Assembly (NCBI GenBank): GCA_945906915.1
Contig: CAMDSI010000002.1
Location: 1 to 42,954, forward strand
Length of the DNA stretch: 42,954 nt
Direction: 5' to 3'
DNA from: Spirosoma fluviale
Lineage (GTDB): Bacteria > Bacteroidota > Bacteroidia > Cytophagales > Spirosomataceae
The translations under genes were made by a program, and so were the position numbers. Position 1 is the stretch's first letter; every line of letters begins with the position of its first letter. The notes under the pieces are model-generated. The model had not been told where the DNA came from. It did not search any database and was given only the letters and a program-made list of their open reading frames with translations. Below, in pieces: positions 1-9,863 of this stretch.

Positions 1-171
1 GTACTTTCCTGGGGACCTATTCTAATTGATCACGAAATTGCTACCGCTTGGGTTCCCTACGAATTTTATCTCAATGGAAAATTCTCACACAAAGGGGTGG
101 ATGTTTTTTTATTCGTGAAAACGGGGAATGAATTTAAAATTCAAACGCTATTATACAATATGCAGAAGTAG
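1..171 (+). CDS. C-terminal fragment of an NTF2-like / DUF4440-type protein (5' end outside window)
   Basis: Frame 1 is open from base 1 to TAG at 169-171: VLSWGPILIDHEIATAWVPYEFYLNGKFSHKGVDVFLFVKTGNEFKIQTLLYNMQK*. The 'W.PYEFY.NGKFSH.GVDVF...KT' pattern is typical of NTF2-like proteins. Confidence 0.7.
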   Translation, partial: VLSWGPILIDHEIATAWVPYEFYLNGKFSHKGVDVFLFVKTGNEFKIQTLLYNMQK

Positions 172-284
172 TTCCCACAAATGAAAATTGAATGATTATT
201 TTAATCCACAATTTTTTAATTGTCAAAAATTATTTAGTATTATTGGTATATAAAAGATACCATAACATCTATTAACCTTAAATT

Positions 285-2378
285 ATGAAAAAACTTGTTC
301 TATTTTTTGCTGCAGCTGTCCTTGTTATAGGAAGCATCGCCTTTATCACAAAATCTATTCCAGGATCTTCATTGCACATCGCGAAAGTGGTGGGTGCAGT
401 TCAGGATCAACAAATTGCAAGTGTTGATGACAATACGGGCGATTGGTTAACCTATGGTCGCAATTATGGCGAGGAACGTTTTAGTCCTTTGGGTCAAATC
501 ACGAAAGAGAATGTAGGGCAATTAGGCTTAGCTTGGAGCTTAAATTTAGGAACTAAACGTGGTATTGAGGGCACGCCTTTAGTGGTGGACGGTATTATGT
601 TTCTAAGCGGACCTTGGAGTGTTGTTTATGCGATTGATACGCGTAAGGGTAAGATATTATGGACCTATGACCCACAGGTGCCGAAAGGCTTTGGTGAGAA
701 GGCGTGTTGTGACGTGGTAAATCGCGGTCTAGCGATGTATAAAGGAAATATATTTGTAGGCACATTAGATGGACGTTTGGTGTCCATCAATGCGGCTACA
801 GGAAAGAAGAAATGGGAAGTATTATCTGTTTCACATGATCGCTCGTATACGATTACTGGAGCACCACGCGTCATGGACGGAAAGGTGATTATTGGGAATA
901 GTGGGGCTGAATATGGTGTGAGAGGTTATGTGACGGCTTATGATGCAATGACCGGGAAGAAAATTTGGCGATTCTTCACCGTTCCGGGAAATCCAGCGAA
1001 TGGATTTGAACACCCGGAGATGAAAGAGGCAGCTAAGACTTGGAATGGTGAGTGGTGGAAATACGGAGGAGGCGGAACGGCTTGGGATGCCTTTGCCTAT
1101 GACCCTAAACTAAAACTAATCTATGTGGGTACTGGAAATGGATCTCCTTGGAATAGAGAAATCAGAAGCCCAGGTGGGGGAGATAACTTATACCTTTCTT
1201 CTATTTTAGCCATTCACGCGGAGACAGGAAAATTGAAATGGCATTATCAAACCACTCCGGGTGATTCATGGGATTTTACAGCGGTTCAACAAATCATTTT
1301 GACCCAATTAGAAATCAAAGGCAAAAAGCGTGAAGTACTTATGCAGGCGCCTAAAAATGGATTCTTCTATGTCTTAGATCGCAATACAGGCGAACTGTTA
1401 TCCGCTGAACCCTATGTCTATGTGAACTGGGCTTCTAAAGTGGATATGAAAACGGGCCGTCCGGTAGAGAATCCAAATGCACGCTATATTAATAGTAATG
1501 AGCAAATTTATCCAAGTGTTATAGGTGGTCACAATTGGCAGGCAATGGCCTTTAATCCTAAAACTAGATTAGTTTACATTCCCGCTAGAGAACAATCATG
1601 GAATTTTGGTAACCAAAAAGATTTTGTGTACGATAAAGATTATTGGAGTGTAGGAACAAAAAGTAATCCGGCGAACCCTACTAACAAGGATTCTTTCGCG
1701 GCTAAGTCTCTTGGTAAATTAATTGCTTGGGATCCAGTTCTGAACAAAGAGGTATGGCATAAAGCGGAGAAAACGGGTTGGAATTCTGGCGTACTTACTA
1801 CCTCTGATTTAGTTTTCCAAGGTACCGCAGAGGGTGATTTTAACGCATTAGATGCACGAACAGGTCAAGTACTTTGGACCAAAAACTTAGGTACAGGTAT
1901 CGTGGCGCCTCCTATTACGTATTTAGTGGATGGAGTGCAATATGTCACCATCGCTGTAGGTTGGGGAGGAGTAATGGGATTATCTAGTAGAAGTACGGAA
2001 CAGATCAATCCAGGGACGGTATATACGTTCGCAATAGGCAAAAATGTAGCTATGCCAGTGTATGAAAAGGAGCCAAAGAAGGAATATTTAACCTTACCTG
2101 TCGAAATTTCAGACGAGCAGGTCGCGAAAGGTGCAGGTTTATTCGGGAAATATTGTGGGCCATGCCATAACTTAAATGCAGGTAATCCTGGAGGAACCAT
2201 CCCTAATTTAACCTATTCACACCCGGATATCATGGGGGCTTTCCATCAAATAGTGGGAGATGGTATTTTCTTACCAAAGGGTATGCCAAAGTTCGGAGGA
2301 CGATTAAGTAATCAAGATATTTCAAACATTAAGGGCTATATCCTGGCGACCGCGAAGAAAAATAGAGAGAATAAATAA
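285..2378 (+). CDS. PQQ-dependent dehydrogenase (quinoprotein) with C-terminal cytochrome c domain
   Basis: 697 aa; N-terminal signal/anchor, repeated beta-propeller GxxxW blades (AxxAxTGKxxW), vicinal Cys-Cys 'EKACCDVVNRG', C-terminal heme motif 'CGPCH' with later Met. Confidence 0.93.
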   Translation: MKKLVLFFAAAVLVIGSIAFITKSIPGSSLHIAKVVGAVQDQQIASVDDNTGDWLTYGRNYGEERFSPLGQITKENVGQLGLAWSLNLGTKRGIEGTPLVVDGIMFLSGPWSVVYAIDTRKGKILWTYDPQVPKGFGEKACCDVVNRGLAMYKGNIFVGTLDGRLVSINAATGKKKWEVLSVSHDRSYTITGAPRVMDGKVIIGNSGAEYGVRGYVTAYDAMTGKKIWRFFTVPGNPANGFEHPEMKEAAKTWNGEWWKYGGGGTAWDAFAYDPKLKLIYVGTGNGSPWNREIRSPGGGDNLYLSSILAIHAETGKLKWHYQTTPGDSWDFTAVQQIILTQLEIKGKKREVLMQAPKNGFFYVLDRNTGELLSAEPYVYVNWASKVDMKTGRPVENPNARYINSNEQIYPSVIGGHNWQAMAFNPKTRLVYIPAREQSWNFGNQKDFVYDKDYWSVGTKSNPANPTNKDSFAAKSLGKLIAWDPVLNKEVWHKAEKTGWNSGVLTTSDLVFQGTAEGDFNALDARTGQVLWTKNLGTGIVAPPITYLVDGVQYVTIAVGWGGVMGLSSRSTEQINPGTVYTFAIGKNVAMPVYEKEPKKEYLTLPVEISDEQVAKGAGLFGKYCGPCHNLNAGNPGGTIPNLTYSHPDIMGAFHQIVGDGIFLPKGMPKFGGRLSNQDISNIKGYILATAKKNRENK

Positions 2379-2385
2379 AACAACA

Positions 2386-3396
2386 ATGAAAGCTTTATCA
2401 TCCATTATCCTTTTACTCTTCGTTTCAGCAGGCTCTTTCGCCCAATCCATCAATGATAGAATCGATCCCGAATCAAAACTTGGTTTAGATGCTTTATTGA
2501 AAGCAATACCTGGAGGCTTTAAAAGTATCCCTGATATTGTTAAGCGTCGCGCAGTGACAAATCAATTGTTTACTGGACCGACTCAGGTTAATAATGAGGT
2601 GAACATTGCGGAATATAAAATTCCTGGTTTAAACAAGGCTCCAGCTATTTTACTTCGAGTTGTAACACCTAAGAATGGGAAGGATTTGAATCCCGCGATT
2701 TATGATATTCATGGGGGTGGAATGATTATGGGCGATATCAAATCCGGTGAAACAAGTGCCGTATCATTTGCCCTTAAATTCAATGCAGTAGTTGTATCGG
2801 TGGAATATCGATTAGCACCAGAAAATCCTTATCCAGCGGCGGTGGAAGATTGTTATGCTGGATTAGTTTGGATGGCAAATAATGCCAAAATGCTTAAAAT
2901 TGATCCAGAACATATTGCCGTCTTTGGAGGTAGTGCTGGAGGTGGATTAACCTTGGCTACCAGTTTGATGGCGAGGGATAAGAATTTCCCTAAAATTTGT
3001 TTCCAAATGGCGATGTATCCCATGATTGATGATCGCAATGTCACTGTCTCTAGCCAAGAGGTTACTAACGTAGGTGTTTGGGATCGTTCGAGTAACCTAG
3101 AAGCTTGGAATTGGTATTTAGGCGGTAAGCCAGCGGATGGCTATGCGGCACCTGCTAGAGCCATGGACTTAAAAGGTCTTCCTCCTACCTTTATGGATGT
3201 GGGTGAGGCAGATTTATTTAGAGATGAGGATATTGAATTTGCCCAAAGACTCATCAAAGCAGGCGTAACCACCGAGTTTCATCTGTATCCAGGAGCTTTT
3301 CACGCGTCTGAAATGTTTTCCCCTAATGCTAAGCTAAGCAAGCGAATTTGGGAGGCGAGATATAGCGCTTTGGGTAGAGCACTAACTAAAAATTAA
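2386..3396 (+). CDS. alpha/beta hydrolase, HSL-type esterase/lipase, secreted
   Basis: Signal peptide; 'HGGGMIMGD' oxyanion motif; 'GGSAGGGL' nucleophile elbow; C-terminal Asp/His region 'DLFRDED...YPGAFH'. Starts 7 nt after the PQQ dehydrogenase stop. Confidence 0.93.
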   Translation: MKALSSIILLLFVSAGSFAQSINDRIDPESKLGLDALLKAIPGGFKSIPDIVKRRAVTNQLFTGPTQVNNEVNIAEYKIPGLNKAPAILLRVVTPKNGKDLNPAIYDIHGGGMIMGDIKSGETSAVSFALKFNAVVVSVEYRLAPENPYPAAVEDCYAGLVWMANNAKMLKIDPEHIAVFGGSAGGGLTLATSLMARDKNFPKICFQMAMYPMIDDRNVTVSSQEVTNVGVWDRSSNLEAWNWYLGGKPADGYAAPARAMDLKGLPPTFMDVGEADLFRDEDIEFAQRLIKAGVTTEFHLYPGAFHASEMFSPNAKLSKRIWEARYSALGRALTKN

Positions 3397-3421
3397 ATTA
3401 TAACACTAAACCCACCTAATT

Positions 3422-4624
3422 ATGAAATTTTTATCCACCGCATTGGCCCTAGTTCTTTTGGTCAGTTCATCGATTAATGCCCAGTTTAAAAGGAAGAATG
3501 AGATTGATAATTTGTTAAATAGTATCTCTAAAAATAATCCCTTGCCCACTTTTGTTGCGGGTGGCGTTAATAAATCGGGGGTATTTTATCAATATAATCA
3601 CGGTAATAAAATTTGGTCAGGAAAAACTCCTATTAACGAAAACCACATCTTCCGGATATATTCCATGACGAAGGCCATTACGTCGGTTGCTGCTTTACAA
3701 TTAGTGGAACAAGGCAAATTACAGTTGGATGAACCTTTGGACAAATTAATGCCAGAAATGGCTTCGATTCCTATTCTAACAAAAGATGGAAAATTAGCTA
3801 AGGCAACAAAATCAATCACCTTAAGGCATTTATTATCACATACGTCTGGTTTTGGTTATCCATTCTTTAGCGATGGATTAGATAAATTCACTAAGAATAT
3901 GCCTGCAAACTATGCCTACTCGGATTTACCAAGACTCTTTGAATCGGGATCAAGTTGGCAATATGGAACAAGTACGGATTGGGTAGGGAAGATTGTGGAA
4001 AAAGTATCCGGCAAGGATCTGGAAACGTATTTCCGGGATAATATCTTACAGCCGCTTGGGATGACTAGAACGTTCTTTAATGTGCCTACTGATTTAGTTG
4101 GTGAGATTTCCACCTTTGGTCAATTAACGGGAGATCACTTTGTAGCAGACACCGTTTCCCAGTATAAGGATTTACATCTTACCACTTTTAGTGGTGGCGG
4201 AGGTCTATTTAGCACCTTTAAAGATTACGCTCAATTTATCCGATGTATTCTTAATGATGGAACGTTAAATAACCGCCAGATCATTAAAAAATCAACGGTT
4301 GATTTAATGTTTACAAATAACATAGGAGATTTATTTACCACCGTAAATGATCCTTCTCCTAATTATTCCTTTTTAATAAATCCTAAGACTACCTTTTTAG
4401 GGGCAAATAAATATAGTGTTGCTTGGGCGATCGACCAAACAGGACGAAAGAATATACAAAATGCAGGAACAGCCTATTGGTGCGGTGTTGGAAATACTTT
4501 TTATAGTATAGATCGTAAAAAAGGAGAGGCTGTTCTGTTTTTTAGTAATTCGTTCCCACTTGGAAATTCCTTTACCGAAGAGCTCTATTTTAATACTGAA
4601 GGAGTTATTTATAATTTAAAATAG
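3422..4624 (+). CDS. serine hydrolase, class C beta-lactamase / esterase family
   Basis: Signal peptide; SxxK motif 'YSMTKAI'; 'LLSHTSGFGYPF'; 'Y-x-N-like' and GG-rich C-terminal motifs. Confidence 0.92.
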   Translation: MKFLSTALALVLLVSSSINAQFKRKNEIDNLLNSISKNNPLPTFVAGGVNKSGVFYQYNHGNKIWSGKTPINENHIFRIYSMTKAITSVAALQLVEQGKLQLDEPLDKLMPEMASIPILTKDGKLAKATKSITLRHLLSHTSGFGYPFFSDGLDKFTKNMPANYAYSDLPRLFESGSSWQYGTSTDWVGKIVEKVSGKDLETYFRDNILQPLGMTRTFFNVPTDLVGEISTFGQLTGDHFVADTVSQYKDLHLTTFSGGGGLFSTFKDYAQFIRCILNDGTLNNRQIIKKSTVDLMFTNNIGDLFTTVNDPSPNYSFLINPKTTFLGANKYSVAWAIDQTGRKNIQNAGTAYWCGVGNTFYSIDRKKGEAVLFFSNSFPLGNSFTEELYFNTEGVIYNLK

Positions 4625-4651
4625 GCTGAACACATTCCCTTTAATTTTACT

Positions 4652-4687
4652 AAAAAGCCACTTCGTTTTCGAGGTGGCTTTTTTTTA
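4652..4687. terminator. Bidirectional rho-independent terminator between convergent genes
   Basis: aaaaa GCCACttcgttttcgaGGTGGC tttttttt hairpin flanked by A and T tracts between the 3' ends of 3422-4624(+) and 4685-5464(-). Confidence 0.85.
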
Positions 4688-5464
4688 TTCTTTCGATAAA
4701 TCCAGCAGCTCAATATTCCTAAAATCGATTTCTTGACCTTCGCTTTGAAGCGCAATGAATCCACTTTTTAATAATTTGCCATCGATTTTCAGGGAGGGGT
4801 TATAGCGATTGGCTACGCCACCTCCTATTTGGGGTTGGGTATATTCCAAAACCGTTTCTCCATTGATTTTATGCGTTACTACGGAATCCCCACGAACGAT
4901 TAATTCGACTGTAATCCATTGTTCATTTTCATACGTTTTCGAGCTTGAATTGATGCAATGGCGGGGGTCGATTCTGCCTTGATAAACGACGTCTGTTCCC
5001 GGTGAGCACATGTTTCCGGTGGGTCTTGGTTTACCATCGGCTAAAACACCTAAGAATTGCATTTCAACTGAGATGGGCCAATCTTGTTCTTTAAGTAGGG
5101 TGTGCGGGTCTTGAGAATGAAACATCACACCGGAGTTTCTCTCTGTATAAATGGGCGCATCATTTCGCCAAAGTCCCGTAAAGCGATATTGCAATCGAAG
5201 GATGTAATTAGAAAAAGGTTTGTCGAAATACAAATGTCCGTAGCGCTCATTGAAATGATCATATTGGTCATAGCGCACTTTAATCATCCCGTCTTCGGCT
5301 CGAAAAGTATTTCCAAAATTATCGCCCACTTCATGGTGGTGGATTTTGACTGTCCAGTTTTTCAGATTTTTGCCATTAAATAATGGAATCCATTTTTCTT
5401 TTTTTGGCTTTGCATCTGATAGGAATGCTAAACCACAAAGCGCGGCAATAAATAGAGTTTTCAT
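4685..5464 (-). CDS. DUF1080 (3-keto-disaccharide hydrolase-like) secreted protein
   Basis: 'WIPLFNGKNLKNWTVKI', 'NSGVMFHSQ', 'DIEVQFL'-like and C-terminal 'SGFIALQSEGQEIDFRNIEL' are DUF1080 signatures. Start moved to the internal Met (MKTLFIAALCG) because of the signal peptide. Confidence 0.93.
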   Translation of the reverse strand: MKTLFIAALCGLAFLSDAKPKKEKWIPLFNGKNLKNWTVKIHHHEVGDNFGNTFRAEDGMIKVRYDQYDHFNERYGHLYFDKPFSNYILRLQYRFTGLWRNDAPIYTERNSGVMFHSQDPHTLLKEQDWPISVEMQFLGVLADGKPRPTGNMCSPGTDVVYQGRIDPRHCINSSSKTYENEQWITVELIVRGDSVVTHKINGETVLEYTQPQIGGGVANRYNPSLKIDGKLLKSGFIALQSEGQEIDFRNIELLDLSKE

Positions 5465-5596
5465 AGGTGAGGTATAGCTTATTATTAACAATTAAAGTAA
5501 GCGAAATAAGGGTAAAAATGAAATTATTTGCTGATTTTCCGAACTTTTTCAAAGTTTCACTAGTTTAGATTTTATGTATGCTAAACTTATATTTTC

Positions 5597-6193
5597 ATGA
5601 AATCATTTTACATCGTTGCGGGCATTGGCTTTATATTTCTACTGATACTTTCCTATAAAGTGGTGAGTAGTAGTCTCGAAACGGAAAACCAAAAATACAG
5701 GCTAGTTCTCTCAGAATCTCAATTTGAAATTCGTTTTTATCCGTCTGCGACATTTGCCAAAATTTATAGTCAAGGAACAGATTATAAGTCAGTGGCCAAT
5801 AGCGGGTTCAGGAAATTAGCCGGCTATATTTTTGGAGGTAATGAACAGAAACAGAGCATTGCCATGACGGCACCCGTTCGAATGGAAATGACTGATAAAG
5901 GATCTACCATGAGTTTTGTGATGCCTGAAAAATACCAAGAATCTGATTTGCCCAAGCCCAATGATTCGGGTGTACATATTGTGAAATCTAGCCCACAATA
6001 TGTGGCTGCTATTAGCTTTGGAGGTTATGCAGATGATGAAAAAATTAAGGAAAAGCGCGATCAATTACTGCAGCTACTTCAAGAAAAAGGAATAAAAGTG
6101 GCTGGAGAATACACCTTTTTAGGCTATAATGCTCCCTATCAATTTTGGAGCAGAAAAAACGAAGTAGTCATTCCGATTGAATGGAAGGAGTAA
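5597..6193 (+). CDS. SOUL family heme-binding protein
   Basis: 'QKYRLVLSESQFEIRFYPSATFAKI', 'GNEQKQSIAMTAPVRMEM', C-terminal 'GYNAPYQFWSRKNEVVIPIEW'. Confidence 0.92.
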   Translation: MKSFYIVAGIGFIFLLILSYKVVSSSLETENQKYRLVLSESQFEIRFYPSATFAKIYSQGTDYKSVANSGFRKLAGYIFGGNEQKQSIAMTAPVRMEMTDKGSTMSFVMPEKYQESDLPKPNDSGVHIVKSSPQYVAAISFGGYADDEKIKEKRDQLLQLLQEKGIKVAGEYTFLGYNAPYQFWSRKNEVVIPIEWKE

Positions 6194-6214
6194 AGTAAAT
6201 TACTATTGATATTT

Positions 6215-6236
6215 ATTTTTAGTTTCAAAAAGATAT
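6215..6236 (+). promoter_or_regulatory. 22-bp upstream element (copy 1) shared with 8812-8833
   Basis: atttttagtttcaaaaagatat, ending 42 nt before the ATG of 6279-6821; identical string at the same distance upstream of another gene. Confidence 0.5.
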
Positions 6237-6278
6237 TTATAATTGTTATAAATATATTCTAAACTCAATTATACTATC

Positions 6279-6821
6279 ATGAAAAAAATTCTGTTAACCA
6301 TCCTTGTTTCAGCCACTCTACTTTCATGTAAAGAAGCTGCAGATTCTAGTAAATCAGCCGATCAAAATCCCTTAAGTGGAACTTTCACCGAGAGAGATGA
6401 TAAGGCTAAAACAATGTATAATAATTTGACTCTGTTTGCTAAAGCAGATTTTTCTTACGTTAAAGAAACCCTTTCCGCAGACTTTAAGCTTAAAAATGCA
6501 GGTGATACAGCCGTTGCCGCTAGTGGTCATGAAGGAGTAATAGCCTATTGGCAACAATTGCACACGTTATTTAAAGATATGTCATTTTCAGAGGGTCGTG
6601 TACACACTTTTTACCTAAATAATGGAGAGGTTTATACAGCGTACTTTGGTGAATTAACGGCTACTGGAAAACATACAAATAAGACCTTTATTTCACCTGT
6701 TCAAATCTGGGACAAATGGGAAGGAGATAAAATGATTTCGCAAATGGATATGGTGGATACCAAAAAGATTTTTGACGAAGTAGCGGCAGCACCTGCTCCT
6801 CCAGCTCCAGCAACTAAATAA
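6279..6821 (+). CDS. NTF2-like / SnoaL-like lipoprotein
   Basis: Lipobox 'ATLLSCKEA'; alpha+beta-barrel-like 'AVAASGHEGVIAYWQQLHTLFKDMSFSEGRVHTFYLNNGEVYTAYFGELTATGKHTNKTF...VQIWDKWEGDKM'. Confidence 0.8.
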   Translation: MKKILLTILVSATLLSCKEAADSSKSADQNPLSGTFTERDDKAKTMYNNLTLFAKADFSYVKETLSADFKLKNAGDTAVAASGHEGVIAYWQQLHTLFKDMSFSEGRVHTFYLNNGEVYTAYFGELTATGKHTNKTFISPVQIWDKWEGDKMISQMDMVDTKKIFDEVAAAPAPPAPATK

Positions 6822-6848
6822 TTATTTATACATCTAAAATTCAGAAAC

Positions 6849-7352
6849 ATGAAAAAGTTATTATTATCAATTCTAGCTTCAGCGGCGTTATTCGCTTGCT
6901 CAGAAGCAAAAAAGGAAGAAATAGCCACTGCTGTTGAACACATTTACAAACCCACTTATACGGATAACTTTAAGATAGGGGATCAAAAAAATGTATTACT
7001 AGCGGAACAAATCCACAAGGACTTATTTGCAAAAGACTTTGCTAAGGTGGAAGCCGTATTGTCTGATACAGCCGTATTTAATAATGAAGACGGATCGGTA
7101 TTAAAAGGGAAAGTAGCCGTGATTGATTTTATGAAAAAGAATTTTTCAGCAATTAAAATCAATAACTATAAAATCATAGCGATTTTCCCAACAGTAGGAG
7201 AAAACGGTCACCAGTGGGTAGATATTTGGGACCAAGCAGATGTAGAATTGCCAGATGGCACAATACAAAAATTGGTTTGGATGGATGCCTTTAGATTTGA
7301 AAATGGCAAAGTTGTTTATTTCGATGGGTTTGTTAAACCGCGTAAAGAATAA
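6849..7352 (+). CDS. NTF2-like lipoprotein, paralog of upstream gene
   Basis: Lipobox 'SAALFACSEA'; 'LKGKVAVIDFMKKNFSAIKINNYKIIAIFPTVGENGHQWVDIWDQADVELPDGTIQKLVWMDAFRFENGKVVYF'. Confidence 0.78.
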   Translation: MKKLLLSILASAALFACSEAKKEEIATAVEHIYKPTYTDNFKIGDQKNVLLAEQIHKDLFAKDFAKVEAVLSDTAVFNNEDGSVLKGKVAVIDFMKKNFSAIKINNYKIIAIFPTVGENGHQWVDIWDQADVELPDGTIQKLVWMDAFRFENGKVVYFDGFVKPRKE

Positions 7353-7368
7353 ATTAGTCATTCAGTAT

Positions 7369-7401
7369 AAAAAAGGCCCCTAGAAATAGGGGCCTTTTTT
7401 T
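7369..7401. terminator. Bidirectional rho-independent terminator
   Basis: aaaaaGGCCCCTAgaaaTAGGGGCCttttttt between convergent genes. Confidence 0.92.
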
Positions 7402-7403
7402 AT

Positions 7404-8750
7404 TTACAATTTAGGCTCCCAGCCTTTTTCGTATTCTCTACCCCAAAGCTTCATGCCATCCTTATCCAAAATATGGCCGTCGGTCGGGTTCACTTGGAAT
7501 GATTTCCCGATGCGGTACGAAATATTGGCATAGTGGCACATCATTTGGCTGATGGCGCCTTCTTCGATGGGCGAATTTAATTTTGCTTCTTTGCCTCGAA
7601 TGACGTTGAAGAAATTAGCCACGTGCGTGTCCGTCATATCTCCACCGCCCCCTAGGGTATTTCCTGCTTCTGAACCAGAGGATTTGCTATCTTTTATTTT
7701 CTTTCCTTTGCGGTCAAAAAGCGTGTATCCTTCTCTATTTACAAAAACGGTACCTTCGCTACCATAAATAATGGTTCCGCGATCGCTTCCGTAGGTTTTG
7801 TAACCGGTACGGCTTTTACCATCCCATTGGATAATTTTATTGTCAGGGAAACGGAAAGTTGCGTCCATGGTGTCGTACATGGTCCAGCCATCGTTTTTGA
7901 AATGACGTTTCGCTGCTTCTACTTCTACCTTTTCTGGGTATTTTACTTGTAATGCCCAACGAGCTACGTCTAATTCATGCGTTGCATTATTACCCGTTTC
8001 AGCCGTTCCCCAATGCCAACCATACCAGTGCCAATTATAATCCCATGTTTCTGAGGTGTATTCGCGGTGTGGTGCAGGTCCTTGCCATAAGTTCCAATCT
8101 AATCCCTCTGGGATAGGCGCCTTTTTTTCGATGGGCACCTCGCCACGTTCATTCGAATAGAAAGCGAGTGCTTTATACACTTCGCCGATGGCTCCATTAT
8201 GAATTTCAGCGATGATTTCTTGGGATTCTTTGGCAGAGCGTTGTTGGTTACCCATTTGTACTACTTTGCCGTATTTTTTCTGGAATGCGACGAGTAATTC
8301 CCCTTCGCGTGGATTTTGGCTACATGGTTTTTCGATATATACGTGCTTGCCTGCTTGCATCGCCATCCAAGTACCTGGCGCATGCCAATGATCCGGAGTT
8401 GCATTGAAGATGGCATCGACACTTTGGTCATTCCAAACATCATGTATATCATTTACCAAAGTAGCCTTTCCAGTCACCTTCCCTTGCAAATCACGGCCCA
8501 CTTTTTCGCGTTGCTTTTTCATGACATCGCAGATATAAGCGACATCTACATTATTATTTTTATCCTTTAATGCGGCATAATAGGCGCTTACCCGACGGCC
8601 ACAGCCCATTAAAGCAATATTCAAGCGGTCATTTGCCCCCACAATTCGGGAATAACTTTTCGCACTAAAAGCGTTGTGGATATTTCCTAAGCTGATTCCC
8701 GCGGCACCTAGGGCAACTTGCTGGATGAATTTTCTACGATTATTTCGCAT
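7404..8750 (-). CDS. Gfo/Idh/MocA family oxidoreductase, Tat-type signal
   Basis: N-term 'NNRRKFIQQVALGAAGISLG'; 'LNIALMGCGRR' Rossmann motif; 'EKPCSQNPREGELL' (EKP motif); 'NWHWYGWHWGTAETGNNATHELDVARWAL'. Confidence 0.95.
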   Translation of the reverse strand: MRNNRRKFIQQVALGAAGISLGNIHNAFSAKSYSRIVGANDRLNIALMGCGRRVSAYYAALKDKNNNVDVAYICDVMKKQREKVGRDLQGKVTGKATLVNDIHDVWNDQSVDAIFNATPDHWHAPGTWMAMQAGKHVYIEKPCSQNPREGELLVAFQKKYGKVVQMGNQQRSAKESQEIIAEIHNGAIGEVYKALAFYSNERGEVPIEKKAPIPEGLDWNLWQGPAPHREYTSETWDYNWHWYGWHWGTAETGNNATHELDVARWALQVKYPEKVEVEAAKRHFKNDGWTMYDTMDATFRFPDNKIIQWDGKSRTGYKTYGSDRGTIIYGSEGTVFVNREGYTLFDRKGKKIKDSKSSGSEAGNTLGGGGDMTDTHVANFFNVIRGKEAKLNSPIEEGAISQMMCHYANISYRIGKSFQVNPTDGHILDKDGMKLWGREYEKGWEPKL

Positions 8751-8811
8751 GGTATGATGTTTAATAGGTTTATAGTGTCAATAATCGATAAAAATACATA
8801 TAAAAAATTTA

Positions 8812-8833
8812 ATTTTTAGTTTCAAAAAGATAT
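8812..8833 (+). promoter_or_regulatory. 22-bp upstream element (copy 2), followed by a -7-like box TATTTTTG (8837-8844)
   Basis: atttttagtttcaaaaagatat identical to 6215-6236; ends 43 nt before the ATG at 8877; TAnnTTTG Bacteroidota-type -7 match directly downstream. Confidence 0.5.
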
Positions 8834-8876
8834 CTATATTTTTGAATAAATATATATCAACTAGACTCCTATAACT

Positions 8877-9770
8877 ATGAAAAAATTATTGCTCCTTTCC
8901 GTACTATTTTCAAGCTTTTGCCTACAGGCTCAAATGATAAACGATCCATCGTTTGATTCGAAAGTCTCACAACCATTCTACAAAAACAATAGTGGCCCTA
9001 AAGTATTAATTGAAGGTGGGCATCATAATTTTTTAATTCAAAGAACTTTATTGAATCCTTTTATTGACTTAGTTAAGTCAGATGGATATAATCCAGAAAT
9101 TGATTCGTTGCCCATTACTAAAAAATACCTTTCTAACTATAACGTAGTGGTACTTAATCCAGCTTTGCCGTTTGATTATGGTACAAAAAAAGAGGTGGGT
9201 GATTTGATTACTTTTTCAAAGGAAGAACTAGATCATATATACAATTATGTATACAAAGGCGGCTCGCTTTTGATTTTAATAGATCGTACTCCTTTTGACG
9301 TGGCTATGTCTCCACTATTAGATAAGTTTGGTATCAAATCAGCATACGGAAATGTGGCGGATTCCCTTCATATGGTCAAAGAATTTGGCAAAAATGTTAT
9401 CCAATATTCTAAGGAAAATGGATTGCTTACTGATAATCATCCTATCTTAAAGGGGCGCAATGCTAGTGAGGCAATTAATAATGTTGTCATTATTACGGGA
9501 AGTGCCTTTAAGGGAAATGCCTTTACTAATATTTTACCTACCTCTACTAATGCATTTATTGGAAATGCCGGAGTTAATACTTCTTTAGAACAGGGTTCTT
9601 CGCAAGGTTTGGCAGGGAAGGTAGGCAAAGGTAAGCTGGTTGTTCTTTCAGATTCCGAGATATTTATAGCCATGCTTTTCGGAAAGAATAAGGTAAAGGT
9701 GGGGATGCAAATGCCCAATTATGATTTGAAACAATTTGCCCTTAATATCATGCACTGGCTTTCCAAGTAA
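8877..9770 (+). CDS. Secreted DUF4350-like protein (glutamine-amidotransferase-like fold)
   Basis: Signal peptide; 'GPKVLIEGGHHNFLIQRTLLNPFIDLVKSDGY', 'LDHIYNYVYKGGSLLILIDRTPF', 'GKGKLVVLSDSEIF' resemble DUF4350/ThuA-like families. Confidence 0.6.
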   Translation: MKKLLLLSVLFSSFCLQAQMINDPSFDSKVSQPFYKNNSGPKVLIEGGHHNFLIQRTLLNPFIDLVKSDGYNPEIDSLPITKKYLSNYNVVVLNPALPFDYGTKKEVGDLITFSKEELDHIYNYVYKGGSLLILIDRTPFDVAMSPLLDKFGIKSAYGNVADSLHMVKEFGKNVIQYSKENGLLTDNHPILKGRNASEAINNVVIITGSAFKGNAFTNILPTSTNAFIGNAGVNTSLEQGSSQGLAGKVGKGKLVVLSDSEIFIAMLFGKNKVKVGMQMPNYDLKQFALNIMHWLSK

Positions 9771-9863
9771 ATCTCTTCTTGTTGAAGAGTTGTTTTTTTA
9801 CGATTTAATGGCATTTTTCAAACAAATTTTCATTCGTTTTGTTTAATTAAAAAAACAGATGAA

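Noticed and set aside
665-1013. Antisense ORFs 665-874 and 831-1013 inside the PQQ dehydrogenase gene
   Set aside because: Opposite to a clearly coding gene with domain motifs; shadow ORFs.
4652-4687. Possible third copy of the tRNA-Val terminator repeat
   Set aside because: Similar stem (GCCAC...GTGGC) but different loop and flank; an ordinary terminator between convergent genes.
8316-8570. + strand ORF inside the Gfo/Idh/MocA gene
   Set aside because: Shadow ORF antisense to a well-supported gene; no motif.
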